From Candidatus Leptofilum gracile (lineage in GTDB: Bacteria; Chloroflexota; Anaerolineae; Promineifilales; Promineifilaceae), in assembly GCA_016713825.1 (NCBI GenBank), contig JADJOJ010000011.1:186001-250000 (forward strand): DNA of 64,000 nucleotides. The letters are read 5' to 3'. The notes below the pieces were generated by a model. That model ran no database searches, was not told where the DNA came from, and saw only the letters and a list, made by a program, of their open reading frames with translations. Below are positions 8,836 through 17,306 of this stretch, piece by piece (position 1 is the first letter of the stretch; every line of letters begins with the position of its first letter). The position numbers and the translations under genes are program-made.

Positions 8836-8917
8836 CCCTCCCCCTAGCCCCCGCCTGAAGGGAGGGGGAACCAGATTGCCTTCCCTGCCTGGGGAGGGTT
8901 AGGGAGGGGGTGGTTTT
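8836..8917. repeat. G/C-rich 'CCCTCCCC' palindrome
   Basis: A C-rich arm (CCCCTCCCCCTAGCCCCCGC) and a G-rich arm (GGGGAGGGTTAGGGAGGGGG) flank a short centre that itself holds GAAGGGAGGGGGAA. This kind of intergenic element is common in environmental bacteria; a related one is at 27726-27774. Confidence 0.7.
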
Positions 8918-8919
8918 CA

Positions 8920-10287
8920 TCATGGCGCGTACCGCTCTGGTTCGATGGGGGCCTGGGCAGGCGGCTGCGGGGCGCTGAAGTAGGTTTGCAAGCTTAGCTG
9001 CGTCACCGGGGCGATGAGCGTTTGCGCCTCGTTGGCAATCTCGCCAAACTGGCCGCCCAAAAACCAGATAGCCGCCCCCTTCACCTCTGGGTACGGCGCG
9101 TACAGCTGCGCCGCCCAGGCAATATCCCGCAGCGCCTGTTCTGGGTCGGGCACATCCTCGTACGTCCAGCCCCATTCGGTGATGAGCACGGTGGGGCGGG
9201 GGATGCCCAGCGCATCTACCACCTGGAACAGCGCCTGGAAGCGGCCTAGCTTGTACGGATATTCGTGGCCGATGTCGTCTACCAGGTAGCTGTATTCGTG
9301 CAGGGCGATGGCTAACCGGTCTGGGTTGTTGCCTGCCAGCTGCAAAAAGGCAACCATGCTGGGCGTTTGCCAATCGGTGGGTTCCGGTTCGCCAGAGGCC
9401 CAGCCAAAGGCGGCCCAGCGGAAGCCATCGTTGAGGGCGAGTTCGGCCGTTTTTAGCGCAAACTGCCCCAACCATTCCGCCACGTTTTTGTCTACCTCGT
9501 TGATTGTTTCCAGCCAGACCAGGCTGGGGTCCAGTTCAGGCGGGAAGGCGTCGCGGTGCATTTGCCAATGGATTTCGGCGGCTTGCTCTGGCGGCAGGCT
9601 GTAGTTGGGCACGTTCCAATCGTAGCTGGAACCGCCCTGGGCGGCTTTGCGGTAGACCAGCACGTGGGGCACGCCGCTCTGCCGCATAATTTCCTGGGCA
9701 ATGAAGATGGGTTGGGCGTTGTCTACGCTTTTGAGGAAGAAGGGGATGCCTGCCGCATCCAGGGCGCGCATCCAATCTTCTAGACCTTCGCTGTTGCCGC
9801 CGATGCCGGTGTGGAACCCAATTTTAATGGGAACCAGGGCCAATCCCTGGGCGGCAAGTTCGGCGCGAACGGCCGTAAAATCCACCGTCGGTATGGGGGT
9901 GGGGCTGGGGATGCTGGTGCTGGTGGGCGGCAGTGGTGTCGTGGTGACCGCCTCGTCGCCATTTACCAGGGGCAGGAAAACCTCGCTGCCTTCGCCTGCG
10001 AGCGTGGCGGCGGCGGGCGGCGTAAAAATCAGTTCGGCCGTGGGGCTGCTGGCGGGGTACGGTTCGGTGGCGGTTAGCCGGGTCGGCAGCGGGTACGCTG
10101 CTGCGGATGGCGTGATCTGGCTGACCGCTTCTGGGGTGTTGAGGGCGGGCGGTTGGCTGGTGGGTGTGGGGGTGACGGGGGTTTGGCAGGCGGAAACGGC
10201 CGTAATCCACACCACGACCAGCCCAATTTGCCAGATGCGCCACCACTGCTTACCGAATACCGAAAACCGATTACCGATTTTACCCAA
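8920..10287 (-). CDS. Glycoside hydrolase-like lipoprotein
   Basis: Exported lipoprotein with a TIM-barrel, clan GH-A look. A hydrophobic signal segment ends in the lipobox ITAVSAC (C34), followed by a Pro/Thr/Ser-rich linker to about residue 135. In the barrel domain, TINEVD (E264) fits the acid/base Asn-Glu pair and LITEWGW (E371) the nucleophile. The substrate is unknown. The only upstream in-frame start I see is TTG at 10287, which overlaps the peptidase stop by 8 bp; the first dozen codons are made from a CCGTAATCGGT-family repeat, so the true start is uncertain. It is probably co-transcribed with the peptidase gene. Confidence 0.72.
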   Translation of the reverse strand: MGKIGNRFSVFGKQWWRIWQIGLVVVWITAVSACQTPVTPTPTSQPPALNTPEAVSQITPSAAAYPLPTRLTATEPYPASSPTAELIFTPPAAATLAGEGSEVFLPLVNGDEAVTTTPLPPTSTSIPSPTPIPTVDFTAVRAELAAQGLALVPIKIGFHTGIGGNSEGLEDWMRALDAAGIPFFLKSVDNAQPIFIAQEIMRQSGVPHVLVYRKAAQGGSSYDWNVPNYSLPPEQAAEIHWQMHRDAFPPELDPSLVWLETINEVDKNVAEWLGQFALKTAELALNDGFRWAAFGWASGEPEPTDWQTPSMVAFLQLAGNNPDRLAIALHEYSYLVDDIGHEYPYKLGRFQALFQVVDALGIPRPTVLITEWGWTYEDVPDPEQALRDIAWAAQLYAPYPEVKGAAIWFLGGQFGEIANEAQTLIAPVTQLSLQTYFSAPQPPAQAPIEPERYAP

Positions 10288-11383
10288 CCGTGATCAGCTC
10301 GCGGGTCATCGTCGTCAGGCTGCGGTGGCCGTCGGCGGTGATGACCACATCGTCTTCAATGCGCACACCGGCACGGCCCGCAATGTAGATGCCTGGCTCG
10401 ACGGTGAAGACGTTGCCGGGGATGAGCGGTTCGGTGTTGGCTTCCATCATGTAGGGGGGTTCGTGCCCTTCTACGCCCAGGCCGTGGCCGGTGCGGTGGA
10501 AGAAATATTCACCATAGCCTGCGTCTTCAATCACCTGGCGGGCGGCGCGATCCACGTCTTGCCCGGTGGCCCCGGGGCGGGAAACCGCCACGCCTTGCTG
10601 GTTGGCCAGCTTCACCGTCTCGTAAATGTGGCGCAGCTCGGCATCGATATTGCCTACGGCAAAGGTACGGGTAATGTCTGATGGGTAGCCATCTACCAGA
10701 CAGCCCCAGTCGATGACGAGGAGATCGCCTTCTTGCAACGGCCGTTCCGTGGGCACGGCATGGGGGGAAGCCGCGTTGGGACCCGTAGAAACGATGGGGC
10801 CAAAGGCGATGGCGTCTGCCCCTTCTTCCAGTTGCAGCTGGGTGAGCAGCGCCGCCACCTGCTTTTCTGTCATGCCAATCTCAATTTGGGGGATGAGCCG
10901 CTCCATGGCCCGCTCGGCAATGGCGATGGCTCGCTGCATGGTGGCGAGTTCTTCGGCATCTTTCACGGCGCGGAGGGCCATCAGGATGGGTTCGGCGTGG
11001 GTGGTGGAGAGGCCAGGGGCGTACCGCTTGAGCAGTTCCAGCTCCAGCACGCGCATGTGCAGCGCCTCTACGCCCAGCAAATAGTCAGACAGCTCCAGCA
11101 TGGCGCATGCCTGCTGGAAGGCGCTGGTGTACCCTTCGTCATCGCTCCAGGCGAAGATGCGATTTTCTGGGATGCCTGCGGCGCGGGCTTTCATCGCCTC
11201 CAGGCCGGGGATGATGATGGCTGGTTCGTCGTCGGCGGGGTAGATGAGGACAATCGGCCGTTCGCTGACGTGGCTGTGGATGCCGCTGAGGTAGGCCATG
11301 TTGGGGCCAGGCACCAGGGCAATGCCGTCCACACCGTGGGCCAGGATTTGGTGGGTGAGTTTGTCGAGACGGTTTTGGTTCAT
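10280..11383 (-). CDS. M24-family Xaa-Pro aminopeptidase/dipeptidase
   Basis: Metallopeptidase of the pita-bread fold, removing residues next to proline. A creatinase-like N-terminal domain (1-150) precedes the catalytic domain. The five dinuclear metal ligands are all present: D225 (LLVIDWG), D236 (YPSDITRTF), H300 (HRTGHGLG), E329 (FTVEPGIY) and E343 (VRIEDDV). 367 residues is typical of PepQ/YpdF-type enzymes. Cytosolic. It overlaps the downstream lipoprotein gene by 8 bp. A palindromic repeat separates it from the biotinyl gene upstream. Confidence 0.92.
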   Translation of the reverse strand: MNQNRLDKLTHQILAHGVDGIALVPGPNMAYLSGIHSHVSERPIVLIYPADDEPAIIIPGLEAMKARAAGIPENRIFAWSDDEGYTSAFQQACAMLELSDYLLGVEALHMRVLELELLKRYAPGLSTTHAEPILMALRAVKDAEELATMQRAIAIAERAMERLIPQIEIGMTEKQVAALLTQLQLEEGADAIAFGPIVSTGPNAASPHAVPTERPLQEGDLLVIDWGCLVDGYPSDITRTFAVGNIDAELRHIYETVKLANQQGVAVSRPGATGQDVDRAARQVIEDAGYGEYFFHRTGHGLGVEGHEPPYMMEANTEPLIPGNVFTVEPGIYIAGRAGVRIEDDVVITADGHRSLTTMTRELITVG

Positions 11384-11407
11384 TTAGTCGGTTCCTTCTA
11401 AAAGAGT

Positions 11408-11475
11408 TAGCCACAGATTTCACAGATTACACAGATTTTTTGGTTTTAATCTGCGAAATCTGCGTAATCTGTGGA
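11408..11475. repeat. 'CACAGATTTCACAGATT' palindrome, copy 2
   Basis: The left arm repeats CACAGATT-like units and the right arm repeats AATCTGCG/AATCTGTGG, with a T-rich centre. It sits between the four-gene NfeD operon and the peptidase gene and may act as a processing or termination hairpin. Confidence 0.75.
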
Positions 11476-11482
11476 TTGATTT

Positions 11483-11986
11483 TTAGTCTGCCTCGTCCAA
11501 TTCTATCAGGGGAACGCCGGCCTGCACGGAATCCCCTTTGGCGCAGTGGAGGGCGGTGACGGTGCCGCTGTAGGGGGCCTGGATGGGAATGATCATCTTC
11601 ATGGATTCCAGCAGGATGAGCTTGTCGCCATCTGCTACCTGGTCGCCGACGCTAACGAGAATGTCGGCGACGACGGCGGGGATGGTGGCGGCGAGGGAGA
11701 CATCCTGGCTGGCTGTGCCGCCGCCTCGGGGCAAAACGCGCTCGTATTGGTGGGTACGGCCGTTCAGCCACACCATCCTTTTTGTCCCATCTTTGCTGCC
11801 CACCAGCCGCCATTGTTGGCGTGCGCCGCTGGGCAAGGTGCGTTCCAGCAGGATGCCGTCTGTTGTTTGGGCGATGAGGTGGAAAACGGCCGTTTTGCCA
11901 TCCAGCTCAATTTCAATCTTGTCACCCTGGCGGCTGGCCTGCACCGCTTTTTCCACGTCGTGCTGGCGAAGGATGAATTCGGTCAT
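11483..11986 (-). CDS. Biotinyl/lipoyl carrier domain protein (BCCP-like)
   Basis: 167-residue protein whose last 75 residues are a biotinyl domain with the canonical ESMKM motif (biotin-accepting K130), flanked by PAVVADILVSVGDQV and YSGTVTALHCAKGDSVQAG. Residues 1-90 form an unrecognised, probably beta-rich region (FHLIAQTTDGILLERTL). Biotin carriers serve acyl-CoA, pyruvate or oxaloacetate carboxylases or decarboxylases, yet no carboxylase or biotin carboxylase gene is in the window. It is the last gene of a chain: its ATG overlaps the nfeD stop by 4 bp. Confidence 0.85.
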   Translation of the reverse strand: MTEFILRQHDVEKAVQASRQGDKIEIELDGKTAVFHLIAQTTDGILLERTLPSGARQQWRLVGSKDGTKRMVWLNGRTHQYERVLPRGGGTASQDVSLAATIPAVVADILVSVGDQVADGDKLILLESMKMIIPIQAPYSGTVTALHCAKGDSVQAGVPLIELDEAD

Positions 11987-13371
11987 GGGGTGGTGGCCTC
12001 CAGAACGGCCGTGTCGGCCACTGGTTCAACTTCAACTTTCATCCCCTGCATCTGGCGCACCCGCACTTCGTCGCCAAACTGGATGGGTTGGCTGGCGGTG
12101 GCTTGCCAAATTTCACCTTTGACCATGATGGTGCCTCGGTAGAAACGGCCGTCGGCATCAAAGCTGTCGCGGGCGGTGCCGATTTGGCCCATCATGCCCT
12201 GCTGCCCGGTGATTGGCTGCTTGCGCTGGGCGCGCACGGCAAAAGTAACAATAGCCAAGAAAAATCCGGCGGTAAAGACGGCAATGGCAATGGCGGCGGG
12301 AATGGAAAGCCGCACAAATTCTGGCGTGCCAGAGTTGAACAGCACCAGCAATCCGCCAATCAGGGTAATGGTGCCGGTGACGGCCAGGGCTCCGTTGGTG
12401 GGGGTGGTAGTTTCTAGCGCCAGCAGCACAAAAGCGAGCAGGATCAGCCCCATGCCCAGCCAGTTGACGGGCAGTTGTCCCAGGCCAAACAGGCCAATGC
12501 CCAAAAACAGCACGCCGATGAAACCGGCCACCCAGCCGCCGGGATTAGAAATTTCGATGATGATCGCCTGCACGCCGATGGCCATGAGAATGGAGACGAG
12601 CACGGGATTGGTGAGGGCCAGCAGTAAGTTTTCGATGAAGGTGAGGGGGATGGCGCTTTGGCTGCTAGAGGCTGTGTTTAGAATCATCTCTTCGCCGTTG
12701 ACGAGGACGGAACGGCCGTTCAACTGCGCCAACAGCGCTTCCGGCGAATCGGCAATGGCGTCAATAAAGCCTGCGTCCAATGCCTCCTGGGCGCTGACGG
12801 CGCGGGCCTCCTCAATCATCGCTTCGGCCAGGGCCACCGCTTCGGGACCGCGCCGCTCCGTCAGGCCGCGCATCATCGCCTTCGTGTCTTCCACAACTTT
12901 GCGGTACGCTGTTTCGTTGATGTCCGAACCGTCGGAATTGATGGGGGAGGCGGCACCGATGACCGTTTCGGGTGCCATGCCAGCCGCGTGAGCGGCGGCG
13001 GTGATGATGCTGCCTGCTGAGGCGGCCTGCGCCCCCTTTGGCCCAATGTACATGATGATGGGCACCTCCGATGCGCGGAAAAGCTGAACCAGCTCGATGG
13101 TGGTGTCTAGCGCCCCACCCGGTGTGTCCAGGATGATGAGCACGGCGTCGGCTTCATCGGCCACCGCTTGAGCTAACCCGCGCTCAAAGTAGGTGTGCAT
13201 AACGGGCGTCACCGGGCCGTCAAATTCCAGCACCACCACTTCGCTGCTCTGGGCTTTGGCCAGCTGCGCCCAAGCAAAGGTAAACCCTAAGCAAAAAAGC
13301 AAACAGAGAGCCACCCAGGTGACTTTGCTATGTTTTTGGGTCAGTCGTCTGTTTAAAGAAATCATATGCAT
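11983..13371 (-). CDS. NfeD family membrane serine protease
   Basis: 462-residue long-form NfeD. An N-terminal signal/anchor (WVALCLLFCLGFTFAWAQL) is followed by a ClpP-like protease domain with probable catalytic Ser in AASAGSII and Lys in TAYRKVVED, then four or five membrane helices, then a C-terminal OB-fold (RFYRGTIMVKGEIWQA). These proteins usually work with a stomatin/SPFH protein in membrane quality control; no stomatin gene is adjacent here. It lies between Nudix (10-bp overlap) and the biotinyl gene (4-bp overlap), so expression is coupled. Confidence 0.9.
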   Translation of the reverse strand: MHMISLNRRLTQKHSKVTWVALCLLFCLGFTFAWAQLAKAQSSEVVVLEFDGPVTPVMHTYFERGLAQAVADEADAVLIILDTPGGALDTTIELVQLFRASEVPIIMYIGPKGAQAASAGSIITAAAHAAGMAPETVIGAASPINSDGSDINETAYRKVVEDTKAMMRGLTERRGPEAVALAEAMIEEARAVSAQEALDAGFIDAIADSPEALLAQLNGRSVLVNGEEMILNTASSSQSAIPLTFIENLLLALTNPVLVSILMAIGVQAIIIEISNPGGWVAGFIGVLFLGIGLFGLGQLPVNWLGMGLILLAFVLLALETTTPTNGALAVTGTITLIGGLLVLFNSGTPEFVRLSIPAAIAIAVFTAGFFLAIVTFAVRAQRKQPITGQQGMMGQIGTARDSFDADGRFYRGTIMVKGEIWQATASQPIQFGDEVRVRQMQGMKVEVEPVADTAVLEATTP

Positions 13372-13844
13372 TGCTGATTCTCCAAATAAATGGTCTGACC
13401 GTGATCATACTGCTGCCAGGCGGCCAAGACACGCGCTTTTAATGGAGCTGTCATTGTTCCGGGAAGCTGGTTTCGATGGAAAAAGGCAAATTCGCTGAGT
13501 TCATTGGCTGGCAACTGAATGGCGGCAATCGCTGAGTCATCCAGCACCCCGCCGTCAAAAATGAACATCAGGGACTCTGTTTTGGGGTCATTTGGGCTGT
13601 TGTAATCAAGCGCCAGCAGCCGCCCGATGGCTCGATCCAGGCCAAGTTCTTCAAAAACTTCGCGCTGGCAGCATTGTTTGGGCGATTCGTTCTCTTCCAC
13701 CACGCCACCGGGAATTTCCCAACCTGGCTTGTAGTTTGGCTTTACCAGGAGAACCTCGTTTCTTTCGTTAAAGAACAGACAGCCTGCGCCCATCCGTTTT
13801 TTGGGCAAAGCGCCATAGTAAGCATTGGAATAGGATAGCGTCAT
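13362..13844 (-). CDS. Nudix hydrolase
   Basis: 160-residue Nudix enzyme hydrolysing a nucleoside-diphosphate-linked substrate. The Nudix box is complete: G, five residues, E, seven residues, then REVFEELGL, starting in GGVVEENESPKQ. The N-terminal FNERNEVLLVKPNYKPGWEIPGG is the usual strand-loop entry. The exact substrate cannot be told. The gene overlaps the kinase upstream by 4 bp and nfeD downstream by 10 bp. Confidence 0.9.
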   Translation of the reverse strand: MTLSYSNAYYGALPKKRMGAGCLFFNERNEVLLVKPNYKPGWEIPGGVVEENESPKQCCQREVFEELGLDRAIGRLLALDYNSPNDPKTESLMFIFDGGVLDDSAIAAIQLPANELSEFAFFHRNQLPGTMTAPLKARVLAAWQQYDHGQTIYLENQQCI

Positions 13845-15097
13845 AGCAGTCCGGTTGGTGGCAGTTCCAGGCGCAGGGCGATGATAAATTCGCTGCCGTT
13901 TTGGTTGCTGCTTTCGGCCCAGATACGGCCGCCGTGCAGCTCTACCAGCTCTTTGGCAATGGACAAACCGAGCCCCATGCCTTCATGCTGGCGGCGCAGG
14001 GGGGATTCTACCTGGTAGAATCGCTTGAAGATGCGCTCAAGCTGGTCTTCCGGAATGCCGATGCCGCTGTCTTTGATGCGGAACCACGCTTCGCGCCCGT
14101 GCCGCTCTACTTTGACGACGATTTGCCCGCCCTTGGGCGTAAATTTGACGGCGTTGTTGAGCAGGTTGCCGATAATCACTTCCATCATGTCCTGGTCGAT
14201 GAGGACGAGCAGCTCATCGTCTGGCAAGGTGACGTGGACGGTTTGGTTTTTGGCAACGGCCGTTTCATCCCGCTCCAGGTCCATCGTTTGCACCAACCCC
14301 ACCAAATCTACCTTTTTACGGGTCAGCGCCGCTGTGCCCGCATCCACGTAGCGCAGGTTGAGCATATCTTGAATGAGGGTGCGCAGGTGAACGGCCGCTT
14401 GCAACACATTGTCGAACTGCGCCGTCATTTCTGGCCCGGCCTCGTCTCGCAAAAAGGAGACGTAGCCCAAAATCACCGACAGCGGCGTGCGCAGTTCGTG
14501 CGAAGCGATGGCGATGAAATCGGTCTTGAGCTGATCCAATTCGTTCAGCTCTGCATTGGCCTGCTGCAATTCGTTGAACAGCCGGGCCTGCTCCACCGCC
14601 ACACCTGCAATATCGGCCAAAATGGAGAGCGTCTCAAAATCCTGTACCGAAAAATCACCGCCTCCCTTTTTGTTGAGCGCCTCCAGCACGCCAACTGGCT
14701 CTTGGGCCACGTTGTGCATGGGCACGCCCAAAATGGAGCGCGTGACAAAAGCCAGCGCATCCGAAACATCCTGGTTCCAGCGCGGATCTTTGGAGACGTC
14801 CTGAATGTACATCGGCTTGTTTGCCGTCAGGATGGCCCCGGCGATGGAATCATCTAGCGGCACCGCCATGTTGAACATCTCAGGGGAGACTTTGTTGGAC
14901 GACGCTTTGAAATGGAGCTGCTGCGTTTTGGGGTCTAGCAGCAAAATGGAGGCAGCTTCGGCTTGAATCAGGTCGGCGGCTTCGGTGATGATGCGGGAGA
15001 GGAGATGGTCTAGATTGGTGGTGGCGTTGAGCACCCGGCTGATCTCAACCAGGCGAGCCATTCGTTCGGCATTCAGTTTGGGGCGCTGTGCGTTCAT
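13841..15097 (-). CDS. GAF-domain histidine kinase
   Basis: 418-residue soluble sensor kinase heading the four-gene operon. A GAF domain spans about 30-180 (ILLLDPKTQQLHF, LNKKGGGDFSVQD), a short coiled coil follows, then HisKA with ASHELRTPL (phospho-accepting His) and HATPase_c (NLLNNAVKF, DSGIGIPEDQLERIFKRFYQ, GMGLGLSIAKELVELHGG). No response regulator is encoded in the operon. The stop overlaps the Nudix start (ATGA). Confidence 0.92.
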   Translation of the reverse strand: MNAQRPKLNAERMARLVEISRVLNATTNLDHLLSRIITEAADLIQAEAASILLLDPKTQQLHFKASSNKVSPEMFNMAVPLDDSIAGAILTANKPMYIQDVSKDPRWNQDVSDALAFVTRSILGVPMHNVAQEPVGVLEALNKKGGGDFSVQDFETLSILADIAGVAVEQARLFNELQQANAELNELDQLKTDFIAIASHELRTPLSVILGYVSFLRDEAGPEMTAQFDNVLQAAVHLRTLIQDMLNLRYVDAGTAALTRKKVDLVGLVQTMDLERDETAVAKNQTVHVTLPDDELLVLIDQDMMEVIIGNLLNNAVKFTPKGGQIVVKVERHGREAWFRIKDSGIGIPEDQLERIFKRFYQVESPLRRQHEGMGLGLSIAKELVELHGGRIWAESSNQNGSEFIIALRLELPPTGLL

Positions 15098-15197
15098 AGG
15101 TTTTCCTTCAGCAAGGGGTGAATGGTACAGCTATTTCTCCAGTTGTCATTGGGGATATGATACGGTATGCTGACTGCATAGACAAGCGGCGGTGAGG

Positions 15198-15363
15198 GAG
15201 ATTGGAGACTGGAGATTGTTAATCTCTAATCTCTAGTACAGTCCGGCAGAAATCCATAAAATGTTATTATGACAAGTTGCCGGACTGTTTAAGTATTGCG
15301 CCGTCATCAATAACCTGATGCGAACTTTTGGGGCGCAATACTAGTCTCCAATCTCCAATCTCC
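15198..15363. repeat. Nested composite palindrome before hemW
   Basis: The spacer is built of hairpins inside a larger inverted repeat. The outer arms are iterated GGAGATTGGAGA units (15198-15218) and their complement (15343-15363). Inside are two perfect 11-bp hairpins, ACAGTCCGGCA (15238-15248) with TGCCGGACTGT (15278-15288), and AGTATTGCGCC (15292-15302) with GGCGCAATACT (15332-15342). The outer GAGATTGGA family recurs at 29045 and 41734. Confidence 0.85.
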
Positions 15364-15388
15364 AAAAATTGAGAGACAAACAAGTTAA

Positions 15389-16561
15389 ATGATCGAAACC
15401 AGCCTTAGCCTCTACCTCCATATTCCCTTCTGCAAACATCGCTGCGCGTACTGCGATTTTAATACGTACACCAGCTTGCTGGATTTGCGGGAGGTGTACG
15501 CCGATGCGTTGGTGGCAGAGATGGCCCAGGTGGCGGGGGATGCGCGGCGACCGGTGCACACCATCTTTTTTGGCGGCGGTACACCCTCTTTGATGTCGCC
15601 TGCGGCGCTGGGGCGCATTTTGGACGGGGTGCGCACCCATTTTGCCCTAGCCCCTGATGCGGAAGTGACGATGGAGGCGAATCCGGGCACGGTGGATTTA
15701 GAGTATCTAACGGCCGTTTCCCAAACAGGCATCAACCGGCTCAGCTTCGGCGTGCAGAGCGTGGTCCCGTCTGAACTGGCGCTGCTGGAGCGTGAGCATG
15801 ATTTTGCCACGGTGGTCGAGGCGGTGCAGATGGCGCGGCAGGTAGGCCTGGACAACTTCAATCTAGACCTGATTTACGGCGTGCCGGGGCAAACGTTGGC
15901 CAGTTGGGCGCAAAGCGTGCGCACCGTGCTGGATTTAGACCCCACCCATCTGAGCCTTTACTGCCTGACAATTGAACCGGGTACGCCGATGCAGCGTTGG
16001 TTGCTGAACGGCCGTATCCAACCCCCAGACCCCGACCTCGCCGCCGACCAGTACGAACTGGCTTGCACCCTCCTGGCGGAGCACGGCTACGACCATTACG
16101 AAATCTCCAACTGGGCCAAACCGGGCCGGGAATGTGAACACAACCTTACCTACTGGCGCAACGGGGCGTATTTGGGGCTGGGCGCGGGGGCGCACGGCCA
16201 CGCCGCCGGGGTGCGTTACCAAATTGTGAAGCAGCCGCGCGTTTACCTGCGCCGCTTGCAAGAATCGTCTGCGCCAGGGTATCCGCTGTCAACGGCCGTT
16301 GCCGCCAGCCACCCCGTCAACCGCACCGAAGCCATTTCAGACACGATGATGACCCAGCTGCGCCTGCTCAACGAGGGGCTGGATTTGGCTGCATTTCAGG
16401 CGCAATTTGGCCAATCGGTGGCGGAAATTTATAACGGCACGCTGGATCAGCTGGTGGATTGGGGGCTGGTGGGGGTGGAGAACGGCCGTCTCCACCTCAC
16501 GCAAAAAGGGTGGTTCCTGAGCAATCAGGTTTTCTACCGGTTCATGTTGGATGAGGCGTAG
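15389..16561 (+). CDS. hemW: Radical SAM heme chaperone HemW
   Basis: 390-residue radical SAM protein. The cluster motif CKHRCAYCDF (C15, C19, C22) has the extra residue pattern of HemN/HemW; FFGGGTPS, EANPGT, RLSFGVQS and the C-terminal GLGAGAHG blocks are typical. HemW-type proteins hand heme to target enzymes rather than oxidising coproporphyrinogen; length and the lack of a HemN N-terminal extension favour HemW. Monocistronic between two repeat elements. Confidence 0.9.
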   Translation: MIETSLSLYLHIPFCKHRCAYCDFNTYTSLLDLREVYADALVAEMAQVAGDARRPVHTIFFGGGTPSLMSPAALGRILDGVRTHFALAPDAEVTMEANPGTVDLEYLTAVSQTGINRLSFGVQSVVPSELALLEREHDFATVVEAVQMARQVGLDNFNLDLIYGVPGQTLASWAQSVRTVLDLDPTHLSLYCLTIEPGTPMQRWLLNGRIQPPDPDLAADQYELACTLLAEHGYDHYEISNWAKPGRECEHNLTYWRNGAYLGLGAGAHGHAAGVRYQIVKQPRVYLRRLQESSAPGYPLSTAVAASHPVNRTEAISDTMMTQLRLLNEGLDLAAFQAQFGQSVAEIYNGTLDQLVDWGLVGVENGRLHLTQKGWFLSNQVFYRFMLDEA

Positions 16562-16562
16562 C

Positions 16563-16628
16563 GGTAAACCGTAATCGGTAAACCGTAATCGGTAAACCGT
16601 AATCGTAAACCGTAATCGGTAAACCGTA
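16563..16628. repeat. 'CCGTAATCGGT' tandem array, copy 3
   Basis: Five direct copies of a GGTAAACCGTAATC-like unit (one lacking GG) in tandem between hemW and mobA, with no reverse-complement arm. This shows that the family can expand as a plain tandem repeat. Confidence 0.85.
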
Positions 16629-16659
16629 GGGGTGCGGCAGGTGAAAAAAAAGGTAAATC

Positions 16660-17244
16660 ATGGCAAATAATTTAACCGTCGCCATCATGGCCGGGGGGCA
16701 AAGCAGCCGCATGGGCACAGACAAATCGTTTGTGCTGTTTGAAGGGCGCCCGATGATTGAAGTGGTCATCGACGCCGTAGCCGGCTTGGGGGATGAGATG
16801 CTGCTTATCACCAACAAGCCCGCCGACTACGCCCATCTCAAGTTGCCGATGGTGTCGGACGTGTACCCGGATCATGGGTCGTTGGGCGGGATTTTTACGG
16901 CCGTTCACGCCGCCACCCACCCCCACACCCTCGTCGTGGCCTGCGATATGCCCTGGCTCAACCGCCCGCTGCTGGAACATATGATCACCCTGCGAGAAAC
17001 GGCCGATGTGATTGTGCCGCGCTGGGAAAAATATCCAGAGCCGCTGCACGCCATCTACAGCAAAGCGTGCCTGGCCCCCATCGAGGCCAAGCTGAAGGAA
17101 AAGCGATTAAAAATTACCGGATTTTTTGGTCAGGTGGCGGTGCGGTTTGTGGAGCGGGAGGAGATTGAGCGGTTTGATGGGAACGGCCGTTCCTTTGCCA
17201 ACATCAACGCCCCGGAGGATTTGGCAGAGGCCGGTGGTCAGTAA
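16660..17244 (+). CDS. mobA: Molybdenum cofactor guanylyltransferase
   Basis: 194-residue nucleotidyltransferase that attaches GMP to molybdopterin. The signature MAGGQSSRMGTDKSF binds the nucleotide; ACDMPWLNRPLL carries the metal-binding Asp, and INAPEDL is the usual C-terminal block. No other molybdenum gene lies in the window. A related activity (MobA-like NTP transferase) cannot be excluded, but the signature and length fit MobA well. Confidence 0.88.
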   Translation: MANNLTVAIMAGGQSSRMGTDKSFVLFEGRPMIEVVIDAVAGLGDEMLLITNKPADYAHLKLPMVSDVYPDHGSLGGIFTAVHAATHPHTLVVACDMPWLNRPLLEHMITLRETADVIVPRWEKYPEPLHAIYSKACLAPIEAKLKEKRLKITGFFGQVAVRFVEREEIERFDGNGRSFANINAPEDLAEAGGQ

Positions 17245-17306
17245 GTCAGTATTCAGTAGGTCAGTACCCAGTGCACTGACCTACTGATTTACTGAAAACT
17301 GATTAC
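17242..17306. repeat. 'GTCAGTA' iterated palindrome
   Basis: Four direct GTCAGTA/TTCAGTA units precede complementary GACCTACTGATTTACTGA units between the convergent mobA and folD. Same architecture as the other spacer palindromes but a different core word; could serve as a bidirectional terminator. Confidence 0.75.

Noticed and set aside
9500..10250. Several long frames opposite the glycosidase-like lipoprotein
   Set aside because: They are high-GC shadows of the lipoprotein gene without motifs or ribosome sites.
15292..15342. Riboswitch before hemW
   Set aside because: The hairpins are part of a composite spacer repeat and match no riboswitch consensus I know.
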